Both the position numbers and the translations under genes were made by a program. A DNA stretch of 7,243 nt from Desulfobulbaceae bacterium UBA2262 (GTDB lineage: Bacteria > Desulfobacterota > Desulfobulbia > Desulfobulbales > Desulfurivibrionaceae): the NCBI GenBank assembly GCA_002347185.1, contig DDXK01000127.1, forward strand, positions 1-7,243. The letters run 5' to 3'. The notes beneath the pieces are model-generated. The model made no database searches and had not been told where the DNA came from. It worked only from the letters and a program-made list of their open reading frames with translations. Below are positions 1 to 5,130 of this stretch, piece by piece (positions within the stretch are counted from its first letter, which is position 1; every line of letters begins with the position of its first letter).

Positions 1-1
1 C

Positions 2-640
2 GAAACCATCACCCAGCGCGCCGACTTCAACTATACCCACAAGAAGCAGACCGGTGGCTCCGGCCAGTTCGGTCGGGTGGGCGGCTTCATGGAACCCCTG
101 GAAGAGGGCGATTATGAGTTTGTCGATCAGATCGTCGGCGGCGTGATTCCCCGCGAGTACATTCCCTCCTGCGACAAGGGTTTCCGCAAGAGCCTGGAGA
201 AGGGCGCCCTGATCGGCGCCCCGGTGGTCGGGGTGCGCTGCGCCATCAACGACGGCGCCTTCCATGCGGTGGACTCCTCGGATATCGCCTTCCAGCTCGC
301 CGCCATCGGCGCTTTCAAGGAAGGCTATTTCAAGGCCAAGCCGGTCATCCTCGAACCCATCATGAAGGTGGCGGTGGAAGGCCCCTCCGAATTCCAGGGC
401 TCGGTCATGGGCAGCCTCAACCAACGGCGGGGCATGATCATCGGCACCAACGAGGAAGACGACTACACGGTCATCGAGGCGGAGGTGCCGCTTTCCGAGA
501 TGTTCGGCTACTCCACCGATCTTCGCTCCTTGACCCAGGGCAAGGCGGAATTTACAATGGAGTTTGCCACCTACAAGCCGGTACCCAAGAGCGTTGCCGA
601 AGAATTGGTCGCCAAGGCGCAGAAAAAAGATAAGAAATGA
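2..640 (+). CDS. fusA: Elongation factor G, C-terminal part (domains IV-V), 5' truncated by the window edge
   Basis: Ribosomal translocase GTPase acting with the ribosome in the cytoplasm. Only the last 212 residues are in the window, so the GTPase domain is not visible. The reading frame enters at base 2 with ETITQ. Domain IV is seen as HKKQTGGSGQFG (fragment residues 13-24), VIPREYIP, and the tip loop NDGAFHAVDSS. Its His (fragment residue 88) matches the conserved tip histidine of EF-G (H583 in E. coli). Domain V follows, with NQRRGM near residue 140 and EMFGYSTDLRSLTQGKAEFTMEF, and a lysine-rich tail. The NDGAxH loop, the EFQGSVMG stretch and the one-residue-simple RRGMIIGT region look more like the spd/mitochondrial-EFG1 branch than the canonical fusA of a str operon, and no tuf gene follows. 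That subfamily assignment is from remembered family sequences and is an inference; EF-G itself is certain. Confidence 0.95.
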   Translation, partial: ETITQRADFNYTHKKQTGGSGQFGRVGGFMEPLEEGDYEFVDQIVGGVIPREYIPSCDKGFRKSLEKGALIGAPVVGVRCAINDGAFHAVDSSDIAFQLAAIGAFKEGYFKAKPVILEPIMKVAVEGPSEFQGSVMGSLNQRRGMIIGTNEEDDYTVIEAEVPLSEMFGYSTDLRSLTQGKAEFTMEFATYKPVPKSVAEELVAKAQKKDKK

Positions 641-661
641 TGGACTCGTAAACAAGAAATG

Positions 662-723
662 AAGCCACAGGTCAATGCGCGGGCTCGAAGGCTCGTGCGA
701 AGATAAGCATTGGCGCCTGGCTT
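662..723 (+). other. Imperfect two-part hairpin in the gap after the EF-G gene
   Basis: The 114-base gap between the EF-G stop and the ATPase start folds on paper into an extended stem. AAGCCA (662-667) pairs with TGGCTT (718-723). After a 3x3 internal loop, GTCAATGC (671-678) pairs with GCATTGGC (707-714) using one G-U pair, around a 28-base apical region (679-706). No T-run follows, so it is not a standard intrinsic terminator. It could be a 3' end or processing structure for the EF-G message, or a leader for the ATPase gene. No RNA family was recognised. Confidence 0.4.
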
Positions 724-743
724 CTGCGATGCCAACAAAAAAT

Positions 744-747
744 AGGA
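744..747 (+). promoter_or_regulatory. Ribosome binding site of the ATPase gene
   Basis: AGGA lies 7 bases before the ATG at 755. It supports that start over later in-frame ATG codons. Confidence 0.5.
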
Positions 748-754
748 TACCACC

Positions 755-1468
755 ATGTTGAAAAAAGAGCTGATCGAGAAGAACCCCATCCGTCAACTGA
801 AGGGGGAGAGCGGCGAAAAGGAAGCCAGCAGGTTCGGCTTGGTCATGGCGCGGGCCGGGTTGGGAAAAACCGCCATCCTGGTGCAGATCGCCCTGGACAG
901 CCTGTTGAACGACAGGCAGATTGTCCATGTCAGCATCGGGCAGAGCCTGGACAAGACCAAGCTCTGGTACGAAGACATGTTCAAGGATATCGCCGAGGGC
1001 TGCAAGCTTGAAAACGCCGCGGAGATCCATGACGCGATCATGCGCAACCGGATGATCATCACCTTCAACGAGAGCAAGTTCAACCGGGCCAAGCTGGAAG
1101 AGCGCCTGGCCGATCTGGTCCAGCAGCATGTGATCGAGCCGAGCTGCATGGTGGTGGACGGTTTTGATTTTGCCGCGACCGACCGCTCGGTGCTGGAGGG
1201 CATGCGGGAGATGGCGGCGAGCATGGGGCTGCAGGTCTGGTTTTCCGCCCTCAGCCATCGCGAGGACGAGCGGCTCAGCAAGGACGGCGTGCCCGCGCCC
1301 TGCCATGAGGTGGCCGATCTCTTCGATACGGTGGTGCTGCTGCAGCCCTCCGCGCAGAAGAACTGCATCGACCTCAACATCGTCAAGGACGCCACCGGGA
1401 TCAGCAAGGGCAACACGGTGTTGAAGCTCGACCCGATCACCTTCATGGTCAGGGCCGATTGCGTGTAA
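755..1468 (+). CDS. Stand-alone RecA/KaiC-like P-loop ATPase of unknown function
   Basis: A 237-residue soluble protein with a single P-loop domain. The Walker A motif is ARAGLGKT (residues 32-39), with Ala where the first Gly of GxxxxGK[ST] normally stands; K38 and T39 are intact. A Walker B-like strand follows at CMVVDGFDF (131-139; D135). The order strand - P-loop - helix (ILVQIALDSLL) - strand (IVHVSI) - long helical insert - Walker B - strand (QVWFSAL) - strand (DTVVLLQ) fits a RecA/KaiC-type core with no attached DNA-binding, helicase or membrane part. The basic segment KDATGISKGNTVLKLD (211-226) near the end may form the far side of the nucleotide site. The gene is probably its own transcription unit: a 114-base gap precedes it and an intrinsic terminator follows. 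I do not recognise a named family or a substrate, so NTP binding is supported while the cellular role is unknown. Confidence 0.85.
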   Translation: MLKKELIEKNPIRQLKGESGEKEASRFGLVMARAGLGKTAILVQIALDSLLNDRQIVHVSIGQSLDKTKLWYEDMFKDIAEGCKLENAAEIHDAIMRNRMIITFNESKFNRAKLEERLADLVQQHVIEPSCMVVDGFDFAATDRSVLEGMREMAASMGLQVWFSALSHREDERLSKDGVPAPCHEVADLFDTVVLLQPSAQKNCIDLNIVKDATGISKGNTVLKLDPITFMVRADCV

Positions 1469-1494
1469 GGGTCTTGCCGGGCGGGGAGTTGATC

Positions 1495-1526
1495 AGGCGG
1501 GTGGCGCAAGCTGTCCGCCTTTTTTA
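1495..1526 (+). terminator. Intrinsic terminator after the ATPase gene
   Basis: AGGCGG-GTGGC (1495-1505) pairs with GCTGT-CCGCCT (1510-1520) as an 11-bp stem with two G-U pairs, closed by a GCAA (GNRA-type) tetraloop (1506-1509). A run of six T (1520-1525) follows directly. It begins 26 bases after the stop codon at 1466-1468 and separates the ATPase gene from hisA. Confidence 0.9.
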
Positions 1527-1588
1527 TTGGCTTTTCGGGGAGCAGCGCGCCAGGATCCCGGCCGGCAGAGCGATTCCGAAATATCCCC

Positions 1589-1596
1589 AGGGGAAG
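1589..1596 (+). promoter_or_regulatory. Ribosome binding site of hisA
   Basis: A purine-rich AGGGGAAG stretch ends 4 bases before the ATG at 1601; a second GGG follows at 1596-1598. The start also gives the conserved N terminus MKFRPCID. No convincing promoter was found in the 75 bases between the preceding terminator and this site. Confidence 0.55.
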
Positions 1597-1600
1597 GGCG

Positions 1601-2371
1601 ATGAAATTCAGACCATGCATTGATCTCCACGGTGGCCGCGTCAAGCAGATCGTCGGTTCCACCCTTTCCGATACGCGGGCGGAGGCCCTGGCAACCAACT
1701 TTGCCTCGGACAAGCCCTCCTCCTTTTATGCGGAGCTGTACCGGGCGGATCGGCTCAGCGGCGGCCATGTCATCATGCTCGGCCCGGGCAATGAGGAGGC
1801 GGCGGCCGAGGCCTTGCGAGCCTTTCCGGGCGGCCTGCAGGTGGGAGGCGGGATCAGCGCGGACAATGCCGCCTATTGGCTTGCGCAGGGAGCTGGCGCG
1901 GTGATCGTCACCTCGGCGGTCTTCCGGGACGGGCGGGTGCATGAGGACCGCCTGCGGGCGCTGGTGCGGGCCGTGGGCAAGGAGCGCCTGGTGCTCGACC
2001 TGAGCTGCCGGAGAAGAGGGGAAGACTATTTCATCGTCACCGATCGCTGGCAGAAGTTCACCGAGGTGACGATTTCTCCGGAGTCGCTGGATTATTTCGG
2101 CCGCCACTGTTTCGAGTTCCTCATCCATGCCGTGGACGTGGAGGGCAAATGCGCCGGGATCGAGGAGGAGCTGACCGAGCTGCTCGGCCGCTGGACGCCG
2201 GTGCCCACCACCTATGCGGGCGGAGTCAAGAATCTGGCCGATCTTTATAAGGTAAAAGAGCTGGGGGGTAACCGCCTGGACGCCACCATCGGCAGCGCTC
2301 TCGATATCTTCGGCGGAACCGGCATCACCTATGCCGAGGCGGTGGCCTTCAACCGCAGGGAAGGATGCTGA
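1601..2371 (+). CDS. hisA: Phosphoribosylformimino-5-aminoimidazole carboxamide ribotide isomerase, eukaryotic (HIS6) type
   Basis: This is the histidine-biosynthesis isomerase that opens the ribose ring of ProFAR to give PRFAR, the substrate of HisF/HisH. It is a cytoplasmic (beta/alpha)8 barrel. At 256 residues it is close to yeast His6 (about 260). Visible marks in order: FRPCIDLHGGRVKQIVG with catalytic D8; ASDKPS and GGHVIMLGPGN (54-64); GGLQVGGGIS (77-86); VIVTSAVF; LVLDLSCR with the second catalytic Asp, D133; VTDRWQKFT (146-154); HAVDVEGK (176-183); TYAGGVKN (204-211); and TIGSALDIFGG (229-239). The LSCR, TDRWQKFT, VDVEGK and SALDIFGG blocks belong to the eukaryotic HIS6 class and are not in ordinary bacterial HisA. 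No other his gene is adjacent. The next gene's ribosome site begins at the last base of this stop codon, so the two are probably cotranscribed. Function is confident by family; activity has not been shown here. Confidence 0.93.
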   Translation: MKFRPCIDLHGGRVKQIVGSTLSDTRAEALATNFASDKPSSFYAELYRADRLSGGHVIMLGPGNEEAAAEALRAFPGGLQVGGGISADNAAYWLAQGAGAVIVTSAVFRDGRVHEDRLRALVRAVGKERLVLDLSCRRRGEDYFIVTDRWQKFTEVTISPESLDYFGRHCFEFLIHAVDVEGKCAGIEEELTELLGRWTPVPTTYAGGVKNLADLYKVKELGGNRLDATIGSALDIFGGTGITYAEAVAFNRREGC

Positions 2372-2377
2372 GGAGGG
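2371..2377 (+). promoter_or_regulatory. Strong Shine-Dalgarno abutting the hisA stop
   Basis: AGGAGGG shares its first base with the TGA of hisA (2369-2371) and lies 6 bases before the ATG at 2384. This near-perfect site is the main support for the small downstream gene being real and co-translated with hisA. Confidence 0.8.
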
Positions 2378-2383
2378 CCGGCG

Positions 2384-2575
2384 ATGACGGAAGAAGGGGG
2401 ATGGGAGCCAGGGAGGGAAGGGGATGGCTGCGAGCGGCTCACCCTCCTGGTGCGGCCTGAGCTCTACCGGGCTTTTCAGCGTTGCGTCTGGATACAGGTG
2501 CACGAGACGGGCAAAAGCCAGGTCGAGATCATGGAGGAGCTGATCCGTGATTTTCTCGCCAAGCACGGCTGTTGA
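2384..2575 (+). CDS. Small ribbon-helix-helix-like protein
   Basis: A 63-residue protein with a strong AGGAGG ribosome site 12 bases downstream of the hisA stop. After a Gly/Glu-rich, probably disordered start (1-16), the pattern is a short beta strand RLTLLVR (18-24), a helix of about 16 residues (ELYRAFQRCVWIQVH) and, after a GKS turn (43-45), a second helix QVEIMEELIRDFLAK (46-60). Strand-helix-turn-helix of this size is the layout of MetJ/Arc/CopG-type ribbon-helix-helix DNA-binding proteins, which act as dimers with the strand in the DNA groove. The fold call is from pattern only; no named family was recognised. No toxin gene is next to it, so an antitoxin role is not supported. A repressor or a small accessory protein for its operon are both possible. 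Confidence 0.75.
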   Translation: MTEEGGWEPGREGDGCERLTLLVRPELYRAFQRCVWIQVHETGKSQVEIMEELIRDFLAKHGC

Positions 2576-2600
2576 CCTCTTTCCCCGCCTCAGTTACTAT
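2572..2600 (+). promoter_or_regulatory. Sigma70-like promoter of the HDOD/MBL unit
   Basis: TTGACC (2572-2577; 5 of 6 matches to the -35 consensus) and TACTAT (2595-2600; 4 of 6 to the -10) are separated by exactly 17 bases. The -35 box includes the TGA stop of the preceding gene. Transcription would start near 2607, giving a leader of about 27 bases before the ATG at 2634. Confidence 0.6.
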
Positions 2601-2633
2601 GATGAGCTGAACCACAACCAATAGGTCGCATGG

Positions 2634-3530
2634 ATGCCCGGGGCCCCGCTGAGCAATGAACAGCGCGTCAAGCTGATTCAGAAATACATCGACAGGATGC
2701 CGAGCCTGTCCACCACGGTTACCAAGGTCCTGGAGATCTGCAACCGGCCGAACACCTCTGCCAACGATCTCAACCGGGTGATCTCCCTCGATCCTGTTCT
2801 CACCGGGCAGGTGCTCAAGCTGATCAACTCCGCCTATTACTCCCTCCCCAATCAGATCAGCTCGCTCACCCGGGCCATCATCATGCTCGGCCTCAATACC
2901 GTGAAGAATCTCGCCCTGAGTACCGCGGTACTGGGCAGCATGGGCCGGGAGGAGTCCTTCCAGTCGCTCTCCATGGACGAATTCTGGACCCACTCCATCT
3001 GCGTGGGCGTCATGGCCAAGGCCCTCGCCATCCGCAAGGGGGTTCCCGTCATGGTGCAGGAGGAGTTTTTCGTCGGCGGCCTGCTCCACGATCTCGGCAA
3101 GATTCCCCTCAACAACTGCTTTGCCGGGGAATACCGGCAGGCCCTGGAGCTGGCCGTCCTGGAGCAGGGGCCCCTGGTGAGGGCCGAGGAGATGATGCTC
3201 GGCTTTGATCATGGCGTGGTGGGGCGCATGATCGCGGAAAAATGGCAGCTGAACCCCGCACTGGTGGAGCTGTTCAGCCACCACCATGACCCGGAGAACG
3301 CGGCGGAGAAAATCAGGCTGCTGGTCAACATCGTCGCCCTGGCCAATGCCTACGCCAATCTCTTTGATGTCGGCTCCGCCGGGGACCGGTACCCGGATAT
3401 CTCCCGGGTTGGCGAGCTGCTGGCCCGCCTGGGCCTGGGCTGGAGCGACATCTCAGCCTTGCATGCCAAGGTGCAGGGTGAGATAGAAAAGGCCCAGATT
3501 TTTCTTCAGGTGGCCAGGGAGGCGGTATGA
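2634..3530 (+). CDS. HDOD domain signalling protein
   Basis: A 298-residue protein made of one HDOD domain, a relative of the HD hydrolase/HD-GYP fold found in bacterial signalling and motility proteins. Typical blocks are MPSLSTTVTKVLEICN (22-37), VISLDPVLTGQVLKLINSAYY (49-69), a classic HDOD stretch, and TRAIIMLGLNTVKNLAL (79-95). Many HDOD proteins have lost the metal site, but here several HD-type ligands remain: H120 in FWTH, the HD pair H152-D153 in GLLHDLGKI, H193 in FDHGVVG and HHH at 216-218. Phosphohydrolase activity is therefore possible but unproven. No receiver or GGDEF domain is attached. An in-frame TAG at 2622-2624 fixes the upstream limit, so ATG 2634 is the first available start, with only a weak AGG site in front. 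The gene overlaps the next one by 4 bases and is probably translationally coupled to it. Confidence 0.9.
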   Translation: MPGAPLSNEQRVKLIQKYIDRMPSLSTTVTKVLEICNRPNTSANDLNRVISLDPVLTGQVLKLINSAYYSLPNQISSLTRAIIMLGLNTVKNLALSTAVLGSMGREESFQSLSMDEFWTHSICVGVMAKALAIRKGVPVMVQEEFFVGGLLHDLGKIPLNNCFAGEYRQALELAVLEQGPLVRAEEMMLGFDHGVVGRMIAEKWQLNPALVELFSHHHDPENAAEKIRLLVNIVALANAYANLFDVGSAGDRYPDISRVGELLARLGLGWSDISALHAKVQGEIEKAQIFLQVAREAV

Positions 3531-4450
3531 GCATGAGGGTGAAATTCTGGGGTGTGCGCGGCTCCATCCCCTGTCCGGGGCCGAACACCGCGAAGTATGG
3601 GGGGAACACCGCCTGTCTGGAATTGCGTTTCCCCGAGCTCGATCGGCTGATCATCATCGACGCCGGCAGCGGCATCCGCGAGCTCGGCAATTACCTGATG
3701 GCCAACGATCTGCCCAGGGGCCCGATCCGGACCGAGATCTTCCTTACCCACACCCACTGGGACCATATCATGGGCTTTCCCTTTTTCACCCCCATCTATG
3801 TGCCGGGCAGCCGCATCAAGATTTACGGGCCGGTCAGCTACGAAGGGGACACCCTGGAGGGCATCGTTGGCGGCCAGCTCACCTACCGCTACTTTCCGGT
3901 GCGGCAGGCGGAGCTGGCGGCGGAAATCGAGTATGTCCACCTGAAGGAGGGGCGTTTCGACCTGGGGGACGGCATCGTGCTCACCACCAAGTATCTGAAC
4001 CACCCCATCCTCTGCCTTGGTTATCGCTTCGAATACCAGGGCGCCTGTTTCTGCACCGCCTACGACACCGAGCCCTTCCGGAATCTCTTTTGCACCGATC
4101 CCGCCGACCCTTCCTACGACGAGGAGATGGCCAGGGAGGGCGAACTGGTGGCGCAGGAGCAGAATGCGGTCCTGGAGGAGTTTTTCCGGGGGGCGGATCT
4201 GCTGGTGCATGACACCCAGTACACCGAGGAGGAGTATGTGAAGAAATTCCTCGGCTGGGGCCACTCTTCCTTCGAGCATGCCGTGGCCGCGGCGAACCGG
4301 GCCGGGGTGAAGGCCCTGGCTCTTTTTCACCATGAGCCGCTGCGCACCGATGCCCAGATCGAGGAGCTCTGCGCAAGGCATTGTGCCGCCGCCGCCCCTG
4401 GCGCCACCGAGGTTTTTTTCGCCCGGGAGGGGATGGTGCGGGAGCTCTGA
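3527..4450 (+). CDS. Metallo-beta-lactamase-fold hydrolase (PhnP/tRNase Z-like superfamily)
   Basis: A 307-residue metal-dependent hydrolase. The N terminus MRVKFWGVRGSIPCPGP...YGGNTACLEL is the opening typical of a broad MBL-fold group related to PhnP and other phosphodiesterases. The metal motif is THTHWDH (74-80; H75, H77, D79, H80), with H159 in LNHPI, D180 in AYDTE and a final His in LFHHEP (H268/H269), so a complete two-metal site is present. D229 in HDTQYT and GHSS (245-248) are further conserved-looking positions. The substrate is unknown; a phosphodiester is the natural guess for this branch. The gene starts inside the HDOD stop codon (ATGA). AGGGAGG at 3516-3522 lies 4 bases from ATG 3527 and 10 bases from a second in-frame ATG at 3533, so the protein may begin two residues later. 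The pairing with an HDOD protein suggests a signalling context, which is inference. Confidence 0.92.
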   Translation: MSMRVKFWGVRGSIPCPGPNTAKYGGNTACLELRFPELDRLIIIDAGSGIRELGNYLMANDLPRGPIRTEIFLTHTHWDHIMGFPFFTPIYVPGSRIKIYGPVSYEGDTLEGIVGGQLTYRYFPVRQAELAAEIEYVHLKEGRFDLGDGIVLTTKYLNHPILCLGYRFEYQGACFCTAYDTEPFRNLFCTDPADPSYDEEMAREGELVAQEQNAVLEEFFRGADLLVHDTQYTEEEYVKKFLGWGHSSFEHAVAAANRAGVKALALFHHEPLRTDAQIEELCARHCAAAAPGATEVFFAREGMVREL

Positions 4451-4485
4451 GGCGAGCAGGCCCCAGGCCGTGGAGGGCAAAGTCC

Positions 4486-4513
4486 TTAAGTTTCCGTGCT
4501 TCTGTGCCGAAGG
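4486..4513 (+). promoter_or_regulatory. Possible sigma28 (FliA) promoter before the FlaG-like gene
   Basis: TTAAGTTT (4486-4493; 7 of 8 matches to TAAAGTTT) is followed after 12 bases by GCCGAAGG (4506-4513; 5 of 8 to GCCGATAA, with the GCCGA core intact). The classical spacing is 11 bases, so this is one base long. It lies about 55 bases before the start of a gene whose product looks flagellar. Confidence 0.35.
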
Positions 4514-4567
4514 GAACTGTAGGGGCGGGCGCTGCCCTGGAGAAGAACCGCGACCGGGGTGAAGACG

Positions 4568-4996
4568 ATGGTTATTTCCGACGAAATCAAGTTCCCAAGG
4601 CCCATGAGGGGCGGGGCCGACCCGGCCCGGTCCGAAAAGAAGATCGACCCTGTCGACGGCATTCCCGCCGTGGTCCGGATCGGGGCCTTCAAGCGCGAAT
4701 GGGCGCGGGGGAGGGAAGAACGACGCCGGCGCCAGGAGGAGAGCCTCTGGGATACCGACGAACTGTCGGTGCGCAGGCTGGTCGAAAGGGTCAACCGTCA
4801 TCTCGAGCGCCGACATATCCCCATCCACCTCGTCCTGATCAGGGACGTGAACGGCTACGCCATCGATGTCTATGACTGCACCGGCAACCAGCAGTGCACC
4901 CTGGTCGGCGATGTGCTCATCGATCTTTCCGAACTTCCGATCCTGCTCAAGAACCTGGAGCAGGAGACAGGCATTTTGCTCGATACCGTCTCGTAA
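4568..4996 (+). CDS. FlaG-like protein
   Basis: A 142-residue protein. The first 60 residues are charged and probably disordered, with a very basic run EERRRRQE (50-57). The C-terminal 75 residues match the FlaG outline: a helix LSVRRLVERVNRHLE (66-80), two strands (IHLVLIRD and YAIDVYD), a short turn, a segment in the place of the usual IRQIPPEE motif (here VLIDLSELP), a helix, and the ending TGILLD (134-139), which resembles the typical TGLLxD end of FlaG. FlaG proteins influence flagellar filament length, but the family is poorly defined and the IPPEE motif is not kept, so this is a likeness rather than a firm assignment. I chose ATG 4568 because GGTGA (4558-4562) sits 5 bases before it; a GTG at 4559 is also open but has no good ribosome site. 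A sigma28-like signature upstream agrees with a motility role. Confidence 0.7.
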   Translation: MVISDEIKFPRPMRGGADPARSEKKIDPVDGIPAVVRIGAFKREWARGREERRRRQEESLWDTDELSVRRLVERVNRHLERRHIPIHLVLIRDVNGYAIDVYDCTGNQQCTLVGDVLIDLSELPILLKNLEQETGILLDTVS

Positions 4997-5025
4997 TTCC
5001 CCCTGTTGTCAATCCATTTTTCTTG

Positions 5026-5054
5026 TTGAAATCTGCATGGAAACGTGCTACGAA
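5026..5054 (+). promoter_or_regulatory. Candidate promoter of the RsbRD-N/dsrMK unit
   Basis: TTGAAA (5026-5031; 5 of 6 matches to the -35) and TACGAA (5049-5054; 3 of 6 to the -10) are 17 bases apart. TGC directly before the -10 supplies an extended -10 element. Transcription would start near 5061. The match is moderate, but it is the best I see in the 134-base gap between 4997 and 5130. Confidence 0.45.
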
Positions 5055-5065
5055 TGCCTTTCGTG

Positions 5066-5085
5066 TTCTGAATGGTCATTCAGAA
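5066..5085 (+). promoter_or_regulatory. Perfect 9-2-9 palindrome, candidate operator
   Basis: TTCTGAATG (5066-5074) and CATTCAGAA (5077-5085) are exact reverse complements around a GT centre. The size and TGAATGnnCATTCA core resemble operators bound by dimeric TetR-family repressors. It begins about 5 bases after the predicted transcription start, where a bound protein would block transcription. No regulator gene is in the window. A hairpin in the leader RNA is the alternative; no T-run follows, so it is not a standard terminator. Confidence 0.6.
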
Positions 5086-5118
5086 TATAGGTGTTTTTCC
5101 CTATGTTGTCAGGGGTTT

Positions 5119-5124
5119 TGAGGG
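5119..5124 (+). promoter_or_regulatory. Ribosome binding site of the RsbRD-N gene
   Basis: TGAGGG-type site (about 5119-5124) lies 6 bases before the ATG at 5131 and supports that start. Confidence 0.55.
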
Positions 5125-5130
5125 TAAGTC

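Noticed and set aside
731..743. A-rich run with TTGGC/GCCAA arms (710-735) as a terminator
   Set aside because: On the + strand the run is A, not T, the stem is only 5 bp, and no minus-strand gene would end here.
793..1713. A 306-residue minus-strand frame opposite the ATPase gene
   Set aside because: It would run through the intrinsic terminator and into hisA, and it has no family features; the + strand ATPase has clear Walker motifs.
1493..2566. A 357-residue open frame on the minus strand opposite hisA
   Set aside because: It lies opposite a gene with clear family motifs, its translation is low-complexity (rich in Gly, Ala, Arg, His) with no recognisable domain, and long antisense frames are expected in GC-rich coding DNA.
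2384..2575. The small RHH-like protein as a toxin-antitoxin antitoxin
   Set aside because: No toxin-like partner lies next to it; the neighbours are hisA and a separately promoted HDOD gene.
4523..4540. Small GC-rich hairpin (GGGC-GCT-GCCC) before the FlaG-like gene
   Set aside because: The stem is only 4 bp with a 3-base loop and no T-run; it is expected by chance at this base composition.
4559..4561. GTG as the start of the FlaG-like gene
   Set aside because: It has no Shine-Dalgarno at useful distance, while ATG 4568 has GGTGA 5 bases upstream.
3506..4828. A 440-residue open frame on the minus strand opposite the MBL-fold gene
   Set aside because: It spans two + strand genes and the gap between them, has no recognisable domain, and is the codon-position shadow of the MBL gene.
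4381..4875. A 164-residue + strand frame overlapping the end of the MBL gene and the FlaG-like gene
   Set aside because: Its translation is Arg/Pro/Gly-rich with no structure, and it conflicts with the frame that has a good ribosome site at 4558-4562 and a regular helix-strand pattern.
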